64,000 bases of DNA from Paenibacillus typhae. GTDB lineage: Bacteria > Bacillota > Bacilli > Paenibacillales > Paenibacillaceae. How positions within the stretch are numbered: the stretch's first letter is position 1; the number at the start of each line of letters is the position of its first letter. Under the pieces are notes generated by a model, which had not been told where the DNA came from, ran no database searches, and saw only the letters and a program-made list of their open reading frames with translations. The stretch covers positions 363,880 to 427,879 of the forward strand of contig NZ_FNDX01000001.1 in assembly GCF_900099765.1 (NCBI RefSeq). The letters are read 5' to 3'. The translations under genes were made by a program, and so were the position numbers. Below are positions 1-9,550 of this stretch, piece by piece.

Positions 1-1
1 G

Positions 2-814
2 TCAACGAGAGGCTTTGCATTCGGGTATATTTTTAGCGTGATTCCGTTCGGGATCAGTCTGCTGCTGATTTTTGTCCTGGGGATGGATAAAGCCATCGGC
101 TACCAGATCGGGTTCATCATTACGGCGCTGTGGTGGGGACTGCTGACTGTACCGATGATCCGGGATGTGAAGCAGCGATATTACATTGAGCCGGAGCCGA
201 AGCCTGTTGCCAAAAGCTTTAAGAGATTAGCCGTCACCTTCGCTAACATCCGCCAGCACAAAATCGTGTTCGTGTTCCTGCTTGCTTATTTCTTCTATAT
301 AGACGGAGTCGATACGATTATTAAGATGGTAGTACCCTATGCAACCTCCGTGCTTGGTGCCGACGCCATGGACACCTTTACGCTGCTGGGGATTCTGCTC
401 ATTATTCAGATTATCGCTTTTCCGTGTGCGATTCTTTACGGCAATCTGGCCAAAAAATACTCCGCGCGCAATATGATCATCACCGGTATTTTTACATATA
501 TCATATCCTGTATTGCCGCTTTCTTTATCACGTCGGTGTGGCATATCTTCGTTCTGGGGGCGCTGATCGGCTCTGCCCAGGGAGGGATTCAGGCGCTCAG
601 CCGGTCGTATTTCGCCAAAATCATTCCGAAGGAGAACTCCAATGAGTTCTTCGGCTTCTATAATATCTTTGGAAAATTTGCGGCGATCCTCGGGCCTGCC
701 CTGATGGCTTTGACCACGACGCTGACGGGCAACGCCAGCTACAGTATTTTGTCGATTATCCCGCTGTTTCTGATCGGATTCTTTATCTTTATCACATTGC
801 CTAAGGGGAACTAA
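2..814 (+). CDS. MFS transporter, UMF1/Atg22-like family (5'-truncated by window edge)
   Basis: This is the C-terminal part of a multi-pass membrane transporter. The frame is open to the left edge, so the gene starts upstream of the window. The first visible residues, STRGFAFGYIFS, resemble the conserved SxKGFAxGY signature of the UMF1 (YxiO/Atg22-like) branch of the major facilitator superfamily. About seven hydrophobic segments follow, which fits the second half of a 12-TM protein. The GTG at 38 lies inside this signature and is not a likely start. The stop is one base before the ATG of the phosphodiesterase gene, so the two are probably cotranscribed. The substrate cannot be told from sequence. 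Confidence 0.82.
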   Translation, partial: STRGFAFGYIFSVIPFGISLLLIFVLGMDKAIGYQIGFIITALWWGLLTVPMIRDVKQRYYIEPEPKPVAKSFKRLAVTFANIRQHKIVFVFLLAYFFYIDGVDTIIKMVVPYATSVLGADAMDTFTLLGILLIIQIIAFPCAILYGNLAKKYSARNMIITGIFTYIISCIAAFFITSVWHIFVLGALIGSAQGGIQALSRSYFAKIIPKENSNEFFGFYNIFGKFAAILGPALMALTTTLTGNASYSILSIIPLFLIGFFIFITLPKGN

Positions 815-815
815 T

Positions 816-2117
816 ATGGAACCGAACACGGCGCTTACGCCAAAAGCGAAGCATCTGATCGTCATCTCCTACGATGCCTTTTCGGAGGACAACTGGGAGC
901 TGGCGAGCCGTCAGCCTAATCTGGCTAAATTAATGAAGAGCGGTGCTTACAGTAACCGGCTCCGCAGCGTATATCCGACGCTAACCTATGTCGTTCATAC
1001 CACTACAGCTACCGGTGTTTATCCGGCCAGGCACGGGATTCATCATAACAATCCATTGCAGCCGTTCGTCCATGAGGAGGACCAGCACTGGTTCTGGTTC
1101 CGCGAGGCGATCAAGGCTCCGACGATTTATGATGCTGTGCGGAAGGCCGGGATGAGCACCGCAGGAATACTCTGGCCGGTGTCCGGCAAGTCCTCCATTC
1201 AATATAATATCCCGGAGATCAAAGCCCTGAAGGGGGAGAATCAGGCGCTTAAGGTGCTCCGCAGCGGCAGCCCGCTGTACTCCATCCAGATGGAGCTGAG
1301 GCACGGGAAGCTCAGGCGGGGGATTCAGCAGCCTTATCTGGATGACTTCACCTCAAAGTGTGCTGCGGATACGATCAGGCGCAAAAAGCCCAATCTTCTT
1401 ATGCTGCATCTGATCGATCTCGATGATGCCAAGCACCAGTACGGAACCGACAGCGAGGAAGTGAAGCAGGTCATCCTGCGGATGGATTACCGGCTGGGTG
1501 AGATTATGCAGGCTGTCGAGGAAGCGGGAATCAAGGATGATACGGTGATTATGGTGCTCGGGGATCACGGACAGTTCAATGTGCGGTACAAGGTGCATTT
1601 GAACAAGCTTTTGCAGGACAAGGGCCTGATCTATGAGGAGAACGGCGAAAGGAAATGGCGGGCATACTTCCAGTGCGGCGGCGGTTCGGCTTACCTGCAT
1701 ATCCGGCCGGGGGATACTGAAGCAGAGCAATTAGCCCTTCAAGCTGTAAAAGAGTACATGGAGGATGCTGCGTCAGGCGTTGAAGAGGTGTATACGAGAG
1801 ATATGCTGGACTCGCTGCATGCCAGTCACGCCGCCAATATCATGCTGGAAGCCAGGAAGGGCTACAGCTTTGACGAAAGCCTGGATCAGCCGCTGCTGGT
1901 TGATCTTGAAGCACAAGGCATCCGTTATGCCACACACGGTTATTCTCCCGATAAAGCCGGCTACCGCTGCAACATCGTTGTCTCCGGCAGGCAGATCAGG
2001 CAGGACTATGCCTTCGGGGAGCTCGAAATGGTTGACATCGCGCCGACAATGGGCCGGATTCTGGGTGTTGATTTCTCCCACGGAGACGGAAGAGGGCTGG
2101 AGGAGATATTTACTTAA
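816..2117 (+). CDS. Alkaline phosphatase superfamily protein (type I phosphodiesterase/nucleotide pyrophosphatase)
   Basis: This 433-residue protein has the landmarks of the type I phosphodiesterase/nucleotide pyrophosphatase family. There is a metal aspartate in ISYDAF (D20), a nucleophile-region motif YPTLTYVVHT (T57 is the likely nucleophile), LIDLDDAKH with metal-binding D/H, and LGDHGQF as the second metal cluster. A late THGYSPD histidine motif completes the site. No signal peptide is visible, so it is probably cytoplasmic. It likely hydrolyses a phosphodiester or pyrophosphate bond; the substrate is unknown. It starts one base after the upstream transporter stop, so it is probably translationally coupled. 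A strong terminator follows. Confidence 0.8.
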   Translation: MEPNTALTPKAKHLIVISYDAFSEDNWELASRQPNLAKLMKSGAYSNRLRSVYPTLTYVVHTTTATGVYPARHGIHHNNPLQPFVHEEDQHWFWFREAIKAPTIYDAVRKAGMSTAGILWPVSGKSSIQYNIPEIKALKGENQALKVLRSGSPLYSIQMELRHGKLRRGIQQPYLDDFTSKCAADTIRRKKPNLLMLHLIDLDDAKHQYGTDSEEVKQVILRMDYRLGEIMQAVEEAGIKDDTVIMVLGDHGQFNVRYKVHLNKLLQDKGLIYEENGERKWRAYFQCGGGSAYLHIRPGDTEAEQLALQAVKEYMEDAASGVEEVYTRDMLDSLHASHAANIMLEARKGYSFDESLDQPLLVDLEAQGIRYATHGYSPDKAGYRCNIVVSGRQIRQDYAFGELEMVDIAPTMGRILGVDFSHGDGRGLEEIFT

Positions 2118-2155
2118 GCCAAATAAAAAACAGGATTCGAAGAATTGAATGGTTG

Positions 2156-2189
2156 CAGCCTGCCGGGATTTTCCCGGCGGGCTGTTTTT
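2156..2189 (+). terminator. Rho-independent terminator after the phosphodiesterase gene
   Basis: A 13-bp stem (2156-2168 with 2172-2184, one G-U pair, loop TTT) is followed by five Ts. It closes the transporter-phosphodiesterase unit. The rest of 2190-2412 holds a TATAAT at 2260-2265 with no convincing -35, probably the promoter of the GH35 gene. Confidence 0.85.
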
Positions 2190-2412
2190 GTGCGGAGTGC
2201 CGCTGATGTTTACATACACTTTTACCGGAAATGTTCATTCTATACTAGTTTTTAAGTCTTATAATCCTAACAGCCCTGTTATTCTCTACGTTACAATGGC
2301 AATGGCAAGAATATAATCCATGCTTAGCCGAAGATGATCGATTGGCTTGTGCGCAGGCCTGCGTTACATTAGGGTTATCTTTGACGGGAAGCTACAGAGA
2401 GGGAGATTACAA

Positions 2413-4476
2413 GTGTATACCTTTAAAAACTACAAGCAGCCTGAAATCCTCCGTAATCATTTAAAGCTTGGAGGCGATAATCCGGCAGGAGAGAGAATCG
2501 ATGTAACAAGCTTATATATTACCCGGGACGGCAAGCCGATCATTCCGGTAACCGGTGAATTCCATTATTCCAGATGTGCCAGAGAAGACTGGTATGATGA
2601 GCTGTGTAAAATGAAAGCAGGCGGTATAACGCTTGTATCTACGTATGTGTTCTGGATTTACCATGAGGAGATTGAAGGCGTATTCGACTTCTCCGGCGAC
2701 AATGATCTGCGTGCTTTTATACTGGAGTGCCAGAAGGCCGGGCTGGAGGTTGTCCTGCGAATCGGTCCCTGGGCGCATGGCGAATGCAGAAACGGCGGAT
2801 ATCCGGATTGGCTGCTTGCGAAGCCGTTCAAGCTGCGCGAGAATAATCCGCAATACCTGGAGAAGGTAACCGTTCTGTATGAGAAAATCGCGGAGCAGGT
2901 CCAGGGACTCTTTTACAAGGATGGGGGGAATATCATTGCTGTCCAGTTAGAGAATGAGCTGACGAATGATGCCGAACATCTGGCTAAACTGAAAGAGCTG
3001 GCCATAGCGTGCGGGATGATAGCCCCTCTTTATACGGTAACGGGCTGGAATGCAGTCTCCGGTGCCAAGATTCCTGTAGACGAAGTGGTTCCTGTATTCG
3101 GGGGCTACTGTGAAGCTCCATGGGAGGAGCATATGGACCCGCTTCCGCCGTCACCCCATTATTTCTTTACCGGTATGCGTAATGATACAGGCATCGGAGC
3201 AGATTTACTTCCCCGGGGCAGCGAAGAAGACGGCGAATGGCAGCTGCCGTACGAACGGTATCCTTTTGCAACCTGTGAGCTCGGCGGAGGATTGCAGGTA
3301 ACGCATCACCGCAGGCCAATTATCCGAGAGATGGATATCTACGCCATTTCACTTGTGAAGCTTGGTGACGGCAACAACCTGATCGGTTACTACATGTATC
3401 ACGGCGGGACGAATCAGATCGGCAAGCTGTCCACTTTTCAGGAGTCGAAGGCAACGGGCTATCCGAACGATTATCCGATCCTTTCCTATGATTTTCAGAC
3501 AGCGCTTTCCGAGTATGGCGAGGTGCGCGGGCAGTACAGGCTGCTGAATCTGCTGCATCTGTTTGTGCAGGAATGGGACCAGACCTTGGCGCCTATGACC
3601 AGGGTAGAGGCCGAGCATACAGTGAAACGGGAGGATACAGCTTCTTTACGGTATGTGATGCGTACAGATGGTGTAAGCGGATTTGTTTTTATTAACCATT
3701 ACCAGCGGCTGTCGCAGCTCGAAGATATCCGCGGGGCGGTGATTGATACAGGAACCGTCACCTTCCCGCCGATTGACGTTAGCGGTGAGGTCAGCTTCTT
3801 TATGCCGTTCAAGCTGGAGCTGTCAGGCAATATCCTGAAGTACGCGACGGCCCAGCCGCTGTGCAGACAAGGCAATACCTATTTCTTCACACAGATTCCC
3901 GGGATTGCTGCGGAATATCAGTTTGAGAATGATCAGAGGTTCACGCCTGAAGCAGGACTCATATCCGGATTCCAGGTGAACGGCATTACCATAGTTACAC
4001 TCACTTGGGAACAGGCGAAATATTTGCGGAAGCTGGACGGAGAAGTATTTGTGGGCGAGGAGAGCGATTTGTACAAGGCTGACGGCGAAATCCGTTCCGT
4101 TGCCGAAGGTAGTTTCGGGTATTGGCAATGGAACGGCGAAGGCTTTGAATATAACACTGTCCAGAAGCCCTACACTGAACCTGTCCTATCTCTCGAAGAT
4201 GTGGAACAAGCTCCATTCGAGCCTAAGTACGCAGAGGAGCTGCATATCGGCGGGGAGCGCAAGATTACCTGGCAGAAAATAAAGGTTACAGGCTCCCAAG
4301 GCTTTGTAAATATTGATTATTACGGTGATACTGCACAGATCTTTGCGGATGGAGAATTAGTGGCGGACAGCTACTATTACGGGGAAGTCTGGAGAGTTCC
4401 GGCAAAGCTGCTGGAGGGGAAAGAGTGTTATCTTGCGGTATCAGAAATGCGGAATGATTTTTACAGAGAATTTTAA
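2413..4476 (+). CDS. Glycoside hydrolase family 35 beta-galactosidase
   Basis: This 687-residue retaining beta-galactosidase belongs to clan GH-A and has no signal peptide, so it is probably cytoplasmic. The N-terminal GPITGEFHYSR-like motif (VTGEFHYSR here) is typical of GH35. The acid/base is E182 in QLENELTND and the likely nucleophile is E289 in CELGGGLQ. C-terminal beta-domains fill the rest. GTG at 2413 is chosen because AGAGGGAG lies 8-16 bases upstream. An in-frame TTG at 2347 would add 22 residues without homology-like character and lacks a ribosome site. It probably removes galactosyl side groups from imported oligosaccharides; the link to the mannoside module downstream is inference. 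Confidence 0.88.
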   Translation: MYTFKNYKQPEILRNHLKLGGDNPAGERIDVTSLYITRDGKPIIPVTGEFHYSRCAREDWYDELCKMKAGGITLVSTYVFWIYHEEIEGVFDFSGDNDLRAFILECQKAGLEVVLRIGPWAHGECRNGGYPDWLLAKPFKLRENNPQYLEKVTVLYEKIAEQVQGLFYKDGGNIIAVQLENELTNDAEHLAKLKELAIACGMIAPLYTVTGWNAVSGAKIPVDEVVPVFGGYCEAPWEEHMDPLPPSPHYFFTGMRNDTGIGADLLPRGSEEDGEWQLPYERYPFATCELGGGLQVTHHRRPIIREMDIYAISLVKLGDGNNLIGYYMYHGGTNQIGKLSTFQESKATGYPNDYPILSYDFQTALSEYGEVRGQYRLLNLLHLFVQEWDQTLAPMTRVEAEHTVKREDTASLRYVMRTDGVSGFVFINHYQRLSQLEDIRGAVIDTGTVTFPPIDVSGEVSFFMPFKLELSGNILKYATAQPLCRQGNTYFFTQIPGIAAEYQFENDQRFTPEAGLISGFQVNGITIVTLTWEQAKYLRKLDGEVFVGEESDLYKADGEIRSVAEGSFGYWQWNGEGFEYNTVQKPYTEPVLSLEDVEQAPFEPKYAEELHIGGERKITWQKIKVTGSQGFVNIDYYGDTAQIFADGELVADSYYYGEVWRVPAKLLEGKECYLAVSEMRNDFYREF

Positions 4477-4490
4477 GGATTAACGGCAAA

Positions 4491-4530
4491 CTGAGAAAGT
4501 GAGAATGCAGTAAAATCCAGTAATCATAAA
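4491..4530 (+). repeat. Extragenic repeat copy A (partner at 37673-37712)
   Basis: About 40 bases beginning CTGAGAAAG and containing GCAGTAAAAT match a second intergenic copy at 37673-37712 at roughly 80 percent by eye. Both copies sit between a stop codon and a terminator hairpin. Confidence 0.6.
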
Positions 4531-4552
4531 AAGCCGCAAAATGTGCGGCTTT
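4530..4552 (+). terminator. Terminator-like hairpin after GH35
   Basis: A perfect 9-bp stem, AAAGCCGCA with TGCGGCTTT, has a 5-base loop. Its T tract is short (TTT). Confidence 0.7.
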
Positions 4553-4560
4553 AAGCAGAG

Positions 4561-4597
4561 CAGCGATTTTCCCGCTACCGGGAGCGTCGCTGTTTTG
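4561..4597 (+). terminator. Second nested hairpin after GH35
   Basis: An outer stem CAGCGA/TCGCTG encloses an inner TCCCG/CGGGA stem and is followed by TTTTGCATTT. Together with the preceding hairpin it forms a tandem terminator. Confidence 0.65.
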
Positions 4598-4805
4598 CAT
4601 TTGTGTCTACTTTCAAAATACAAACAGAGCACTAGAAATGTAAATACAGCCCCTGTTTCTGTGAAAAACGAACTGATATGATAATAATTAAATCGCTTAC
4701 ATCAGTGAACCATAATGCCCTTTCACTCCTCCGTGAGAAATGAAAGGGCATTTAGTGTTAATATGATTATACTCAATCAGGATACAGCCAAAAAGGGGAA
4801 GACTA
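4598..4805 (+). promoter_or_regulatory. Leader of the kinase-SBP operon: cre-like site and 11-bp inverted repeat
   Basis: This is the rest of the 329-base gap between GH35 and the sensor kinase. An AT-rich stretch near 4677-4685 could hold a -10. TTAAATCGCTTACAT at 4688-4702 matches the cre consensus (reverse orientation) at 14 of 15 positions. An 11-bp perfect inverted repeat follows at 4715-4725/4741-4751 (ATGCCCTTTCA with TGAAAGGGCAT, 15-base loop). It could form a leader hairpin or be an operator. CcpA control is inferred. Confidence 0.55.
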
Positions 4806-6707
4806 ATGAAGGAACAAGGCAAATTCAACGGGTGGCCCTTTATTGGAGACATGAGCATGGAACGCAAACTGCTGCTGGTCTTCCTGGTTATCGTTACACT
4901 GCCGCTTTCCATTATCGGCATAATCAGTTATAAGAGCTATTCAGAGTCGATTGAAGCCAATACAGTTGCTTATTCAGAGAAGCTGATTGATCAAATGATG
5001 GACGGGATCGACGACTACATAGAAGATATGAAACGGATTTCTTCCATGCCGGCTTATGTGAACGAGATCAAACAAAATCTGATTGCCTCCAACCGCTATC
5101 ATGAACAAAAGAGCGGGAATGTAGGCGACACAGGCAGCAGAACCGTTGCACCGGGAGACTTTGACCTGCTGTTGTCCATCCAGCGGGGGATTGAAGGCAA
5201 TATCTCTTTTATCAACAATATTAAACGGGGTACGAACTCTGTCTATATTTTTGATGCATATGGAAACGGCTATTATTCTGCCAAAGACGGCGGTGTCCGG
5301 CTGGATCTGGATCAGAGCTACAAATTCTGGAGCCGGCAGGCGAGGGATTCCAGTGGTGAAGCCTTGCTTTTTGGCACACAGGCCTATACGACTAACCTTC
5401 AGAGTACACGTTATGCCTATACTGTAGTCCGAAAAATTGTTGACGGTCTCTGGAATCCTATCGGGCTGATTGCTGTAGAGGCTAATATAAGCAATATGGA
5501 GACCCAGGTAGCTGAACTGGACAAGGTAACCAGGGGTAAATCCCTGATCGTGGATCAGGATGGCAAGGTGGTTTATGACAGTGACCAGAAGCTGCTGACA
5601 ATGGATATTTCGCAAACCATGCTGTTCCGGAATGCTCAGGGAGCGGCAGGGAGCTTTTATGATACAGTATCAGGCAAGCAGCGGCTTAATATCTATTCCA
5701 GCTCGGCCAAGACCAATTGGAAGGTGATTATCTCCATTCCTGTCGATGAGCTGACCCGTGATGTCAAGCTGACCCGCAACGCAACCTTGCTGGCCACCCT
5801 GATTATTATTGTCGTGGCGTTATTCATTTCTATCATCCTGTCCTTCGCACTCACTAAACCGCTGAAACAAATGATCCAGCTGATGAAGAGGGTCCAGAAT
5901 GGGGAGCTTGATGTAAACTTTCTAGTGAAGCGGCGGGATGAGATCGGGCTGCTGGGTCATCAGTTTAACCGGATGCTCGCCCGCATCAGGGAGCTGATTC
6001 AGGATATTTACCGGATTGAGGAGCAAAAGAAAGAGGCGGAGCTTCATGCCCTGCAGAGCCAGATCAATCCGCATTTCATATATAATACATTGGAATCTAT
6101 ACGGATGACCGCAGAAATTAACGATGATGTGGAAGCTGCCGATATGATTTCGATTCTGGGCAAGCTGCTGCGTTACAGCACAGGCGAATTAACCGGGCAA
6201 ACAACAATGAAGCAGGAGCTTTTGTATGTCCGCAACTATGTTGAGCTGTTAAACTGCCGTTATCCCGGAAGATTTGTGCTGCAGACCGATGTTCCGGAAG
6301 AATTAAATGATTACAACATCATCAAGCTGGTGTTCCAGCCGATCATAGAGAATGCCGCCTATCACGGACTGGATGACAGCAAGGAGCACATGCATATCAG
6401 CATCAGATGTGAATTCACAGCACATAAACTGCTGTTCCATATCCGCGATGACGGCTGTGGAATGGATCAGCAGACCCTGGATAAGCTGAAAGACGATTTG
6501 AGGCGGGAGACCCCTCACAAGAAGAGCATTAACGGCGGAATCGGCATGAAAAATGTTCATCAGCGGGTGCAGCTTAACTATGGTGCAGCTTATGGTATTG
6601 AGCTGTTTAGTAAGCAAGGGGAGGGAACGGATGTAATCCTCGCACTGCCGCTTCCCTTGTACCGCCAAGAAAGCATATCAGAAACAGAAGGGGGCGATCT
6701 GGATTGA
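4806..6707 (+). CDS. YesM/LytS-type sensor histidine kinase
   Basis: This 633-residue membrane kinase has TM1 at about residues 20-44, a large extracellular Cache-like sensor domain (about 45-320) and TM2 at about 328-349. A HAMP domain follows, then a His_kinase (LytS/YesM) domain with phosphorylatable H423 in QINPHFIYN. It ends with an HATPase domain (N box ENAAYHGL, G box GGIGMKN). The stop overlaps the start of a binding-protein gene by 4 bases (TTGA). No response regulator is adjacent; the nearest suitable one starts at 9551, beyond a GH130 gene on the opposite strand. I infer that this kinase, the linked binding protein and that regulator sense beta-mannosides. Confidence 0.9.
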   Translation: MKEQGKFNGWPFIGDMSMERKLLLVFLVIVTLPLSIIGIISYKSYSESIEANTVAYSEKLIDQMMDGIDDYIEDMKRISSMPAYVNEIKQNLIASNRYHEQKSGNVGDTGSRTVAPGDFDLLLSIQRGIEGNISFINNIKRGTNSVYIFDAYGNGYYSAKDGGVRLDLDQSYKFWSRQARDSSGEALLFGTQAYTTNLQSTRYAYTVVRKIVDGLWNPIGLIAVEANISNMETQVAELDKVTRGKSLIVDQDGKVVYDSDQKLLTMDISQTMLFRNAQGAAGSFYDTVSGKQRLNIYSSSAKTNWKVIISIPVDELTRDVKLTRNATLLATLIIIVVALFISIILSFALTKPLKQMIQLMKRVQNGELDVNFLVKRRDEIGLLGHQFNRMLARIRELIQDIYRIEEQKKEAELHALQSQINPHFIYNTLESIRMTAEINDDVEAADMISILGKLLRYSTGELTGQTTMKQELLYVRNYVELLNCRYPGRFVLQTDVPEELNDYNIIKLVFQPIIENAAYHGLDDSKEHMHISIRCEFTAHKLLFHIRDDGCGMDQQTLDKLKDDLRRETPHKKSINGGIGMKNVHQRVQLNYGAAYGIELFSKQGEGTDVILALPLPLYRQESISETEGGDLD

Positions 6708-8008
6708 AGAAGGCTAGAGGGCATTGGCCGCTGCATGCAGTGCTGCTTCTCCTTATCCTATTCTCTGCAGGATGTTACAAACCGGGCAGTAAACAGGCAA
6801 TCCCGGCTACACCCGCTGCAGATAATGAGCAGGCAAGCCTGTCCGGCAGCATTCTTATGCTTACAAACCGGATTGACCTGATAGAGAATGGCACAATGCA
6901 GGGTTACGCCGATCAGTTTAAAAAGAAGTATCCCGAAGCTGCGGTGGAGTTCGAAGGATTATCGAACTATGCAACAGATATAATGGTCCGGCTTTCTACC
7001 AAGGATGCCGGGGATGTGCTGCTGCTACCGGTTAATCTGCCTGCTAAGGAACTGAGCTATTTTTTTGAACCGCTGAGTGAGGAGATGTCCGCCGATGAGA
7101 AGTTCATAAGCTTTACGGCGTTCGACGGTAAGCGGTATGGTCTATCCACCGGGACAACTACAAGCGGGATCATATACAATAAGAAGGCCTTTGAAAAGGC
7201 GGGTATTACGGAAATTCCGCAGACCCTGGATGATTTCTACGCAATCTGCGCCCAGCTCAAGCAAGCCGGCATCATTCCGCTGTACTTGAATTATGGCGCA
7301 GTCTGGCCGCTCCGGGAATGGGGCAACAATATGGTCAATTATATGACCGGTAATGCTGAATATCTGAATGAAATGGTTCATACCAACAATCCTTGGCAGA
7401 CAGATAACGAATGGGGGCGCTCGCTTGGTATCGCCCGTACGCTGGTTGCCCGGGGATATGTGGAGGATGAGCTATTCTCGAACAACTGGGAGGTTTCCAA
7501 AACCAGGCTGGCCAAGGGGGAAGCCGGGATGTACCTGAGCGGAAACTGGACGATCCGTCAGGTTCTTGATGCCGGCGCTGCTTCGGAGGATATCGGTTTT
7601 TTTCCGTTTCCTTATGATAATGGCCAGACACACTATGCCCCGCTGAATCCCGACTGGTTTATCGGCGTCAGCAAATTCAGTAAAAATAAGGAGCTGTCGA
7701 TGGCTTGGGTGAACTTTCTGGTCAAGGAAACTGCTTATACCGCAGAGAGCTTTCTTCCGGTAGATGGTACATCAGAGCCTTCGATGGAACAGTATGCTGA
7801 GTTTAATTCTTATCATCCTGAGCTGGTGGAAGCAGTAGTGCAGACAGACGCATTTATTGATATGGCTAACCGCTCGAAGCTTTCTTTTGCGACCGGGGAC
7901 TACATACAGGAGCTGATTGCCGCACCTGATCTACAGAAATCCTTTGATGAGCTGAATGCAAGATGGAAGGAAGCCCGTGAAGGGCAGCCCGCTTCCTTTC
8001 AACCTTAG
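6704..8008 (+). CDS. Extracellular solute-binding lipoprotein, likely kinase-associated
   Basis: This 434-residue family 1 sugar-binding protein starts on TTG overlapping the kinase stop (TTGA). The lipoprotein signal ends at the lipobox cysteine C24 (LFSAGC). It is a clear paralog of the binding protein at 10629: both carry GDVLLLP, a downstream FFEPL and an SGIIYNK motif. Unlike that copy, no permease follows; the operon ends at a terminator. A binding protein encoded in strict translational coupling with a YesM-type kinase suggests a ligand-presenting co-receptor for the kinase rather than, or as well as, transport. That role is inference. Confidence 0.85.
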   Translation: MKKARGHWPLHAVLLLLILFSAGCYKPGSKQAIPATPAADNEQASLSGSILMLTNRIDLIENGTMQGYADQFKKKYPEAAVEFEGLSNYATDIMVRLSTKDAGDVLLLPVNLPAKELSYFFEPLSEEMSADEKFISFTAFDGKRYGLSTGTTTSGIIYNKKAFEKAGITEIPQTLDDFYAICAQLKQAGIIPLYLNYGAVWPLREWGNNMVNYMTGNAEYLNEMVHTNNPWQTDNEWGRSLGIARTLVARGYVEDELFSNNWEVSKTRLAKGEAGMYLSGNWTIRQVLDAGAASEDIGFFPFPYDNGQTHYAPLNPDWFIGVSKFSKNKELSMAWVNFLVKETAYTAESFLPVDGTSEPSMEQYAEFNSYHPELVEAVVQTDAFIDMANRSKLSFATGDYIQELIAAPDLQKSFDELNARWKEAREGQPASFQP

Positions 8009-8056
8009 ACGGTCCGGCAATTCAATCCCCAAAAAGGCCAAGTAGCAGAAAAACAG

Positions 8057-8092
8057 CCCCGGACAGAACGTTAATTCTGCCGGGGCCGTCTT
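8057..8092. terminator. Hairpin between convergent SBP and GH130_1 genes
   Basis: GCCCCGG/CCGGGGC with an inner CAGAA/TTCTG stem forms a strong hairpin. A-rich sequence lies on the left and GTCTTTGCT on the right. It can serve both converging genes. Confidence 0.75.
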
Positions 8093-8116
8093 TGCTGATG
8101 GCGCATAATTTACAGA

Positions 8117-9289
8117 TTACTGCTGCAGATTACGGTCTATCAGCTCAATGCGCTGCTGAACGCAGGCGTAAGAGCGGAGCGGGTCCTCAGGAGTATTCAA
8201 AACATAATCCAGCATCTGGTCAACTGTGGTGGTAGCGACATGTATGCGGGTATCCGATGAGGCGTAATAGATATAAATCTCCCCGTTATCGCGGGCAATA
8301 ACACCGTTACAGAACACGACATTCGATACATCCCCGACACGTTCTTCGCCGTCCGGGGCAATGAAATGGCCGCCGGGAGCATGGGTAACCTTGTTAGGCT
8401 GCTCCAGATCGGACAGGAAGGCGTAGAGCACGTAACGCAGACCGGCAGCCGTATTGCGCACGCCATGAGCAATGTGGAGCCAGCCGCGGGCCGTCTTGAT
8501 CGGAGCCGGACCTTGTCCGTTCTTTACTTCCTTGATTGTATGGTAGTAGCGCTGATCCATGATTGTTTCGCTGGTGATGACAGCGTTCTCGATGGAGTCA
8601 GACAGGCCCCAGCCGATACCGCCGCCGGAGCCTGCGTCAATGAAGCCGTCCTGAGGGCGGGTGTAGAAGGCATATTTACCCTCTACGAATTCAGGGTGAA
8701 GGACAACATTACGCTGCTGGGCAGAACCGGTCTTGAGATCCGGCAGCCGTTCCCAGGTCTTGAGATCCTTGGTGCGGGTGATGCCGCACTGGGCTACAGC
8801 ACTGGACAGATCGCCGGGCGCAGCTTCCGGATCTTTGCGTTCAGTACAGAACAGCCCGTAAATCCAGCCGTCGGCGTGTTTGACCAGACGCATATCATAG
8901 ACGTTGGTATCGGGAATTTCGGTCTCGGGCAGGACGACCGGGTGATCCCAGAAGCGGAAGCCGTCTACCCCGCTGCTGCTCTCAGCCACAGCAAAGAAGG
9001 ACTTGCGGTCATTGCCTTCTACACGGGCTACTATGTAGAATTTGCCGTCCAGTTCAATCGCACCCGGATTGAAAACACCGTTCACGCCGATTCTCTCAGC
9101 GAAATACGGATTGGTCTCAGGATTAAAATCATAACGCCAGATTAGTGGTGCATGTTCTGCGGTCAGCAGCGGATATTGATAACGGTCATAGATCCCGTTG
9201 CCGAAAGGCAGTTTTTCATTTTTGCGGGCAATCAATGCCTCGTAACGTCCGGTTAACAGGGCTTTGCGCTTCTCGAATACTGTTGTCAT
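8117..9289 (-). CDS. GH130 subfamily 1 phosphorylase (likely 4-O-beta-mannosyl-glucose phosphorylase)
   Basis: This 390-residue, five-bladed propeller inverting phosphorylase would convert a beta-mannoside plus phosphate into mannose 1-phosphate. The motif [17 protein letters not shown] is typical of the mannosylglucose phosphorylase branch (GH130_1). D132 in VYDMRLV matches the family's general acid position (D131 in the Bacteroides fragilis enzyme, from memory). ATG at 9289 is preferred because AAGGAGA lies about 8 bases upstream; an upstream in-frame start would add 17 unlikely residues. It has no signal peptide. It lies between the kinase-SBP operon and the response regulator, on the opposite strand. 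The mannobiose 2-epimerase usually needed with this enzyme is not in the window. Confidence 0.88.
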   Translation of the reverse strand: MTTVFEKRKALLTGRYEALIARKNEKLPFGNGIYDRYQYPLLTAEHAPLIWRYDFNPETNPYFAERIGVNGVFNPGAIELDGKFYIVARVEGNDRKSFFAVAESSSGVDGFRFWDHPVVLPETEIPDTNVYDMRLVKHADGWIYGLFCTERKDPEAAPGDLSSAVAQCGITRTKDLKTWERLPDLKTGSAQQRNVVLHPEFVEGKYAFYTRPQDGFIDAGSGGGIGWGLSDSIENAVITSETIMDQRYYHTIKEVKNGQGPAPIKTARGWLHIAHGVRNTAAGLRYVLYAFLSDLEQPNKVTHAPGGHFIAPDGEERVGDVSNVVFCNGVIARDNGEIYIYYASSDTRIHVATTTVDQMLDYVLNTPEDPLRSYACVQQRIELIDRNLQQ

Positions 9290-9324
9290 TACACTGTCTC
9301 CTTTTCTCACTCTGCAAGATAACA

Positions 9325-9377
9325 AATAACAAAATAGCAAAGTTATTGATAAAATGTTATGTTAGCAATAACAAAAC
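9325..9377. promoter_or_regulatory. Two AATAACAAAA motifs 42 bp apart between GH130_1 and the regulator
   Basis: AATAACAAAA occurs at 9325-9334 and AATAACAAAAC at 9367-9377, a spacing of 42 bp (about four helical turns). The same 11-mer appears inverted at 10587-10597, just before the transporter binding-protein gene, and AATAACAAAT lies at 10421-10430. These are candidate sites for the AraC-type response regulator at 9551; binding is inferred. Confidence 0.5.
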
Positions 9378-9550
9378 ACATTTAAGTTATAACGGTTTTT
9401 ATGCCGGATTACAAGAGGCGAATATGTAAGGTAAAGACAAGACTATAAAAGTGCAATACAACACATTTTATATTGAAGACATCAGGCCTATAATTAAAAT
9501 GGCAGCGCCATCATTTTGCACATGTATTACAACCGGAGGCGATTTTCTAA

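Noticed and set aside
227..865. 212-codon minus-strand ORF opposite the MFS gene
   Set aside because: It lies antisense to a clear membrane-protein gene and has an Arg/Gln-rich composition typical of a shadow frame.
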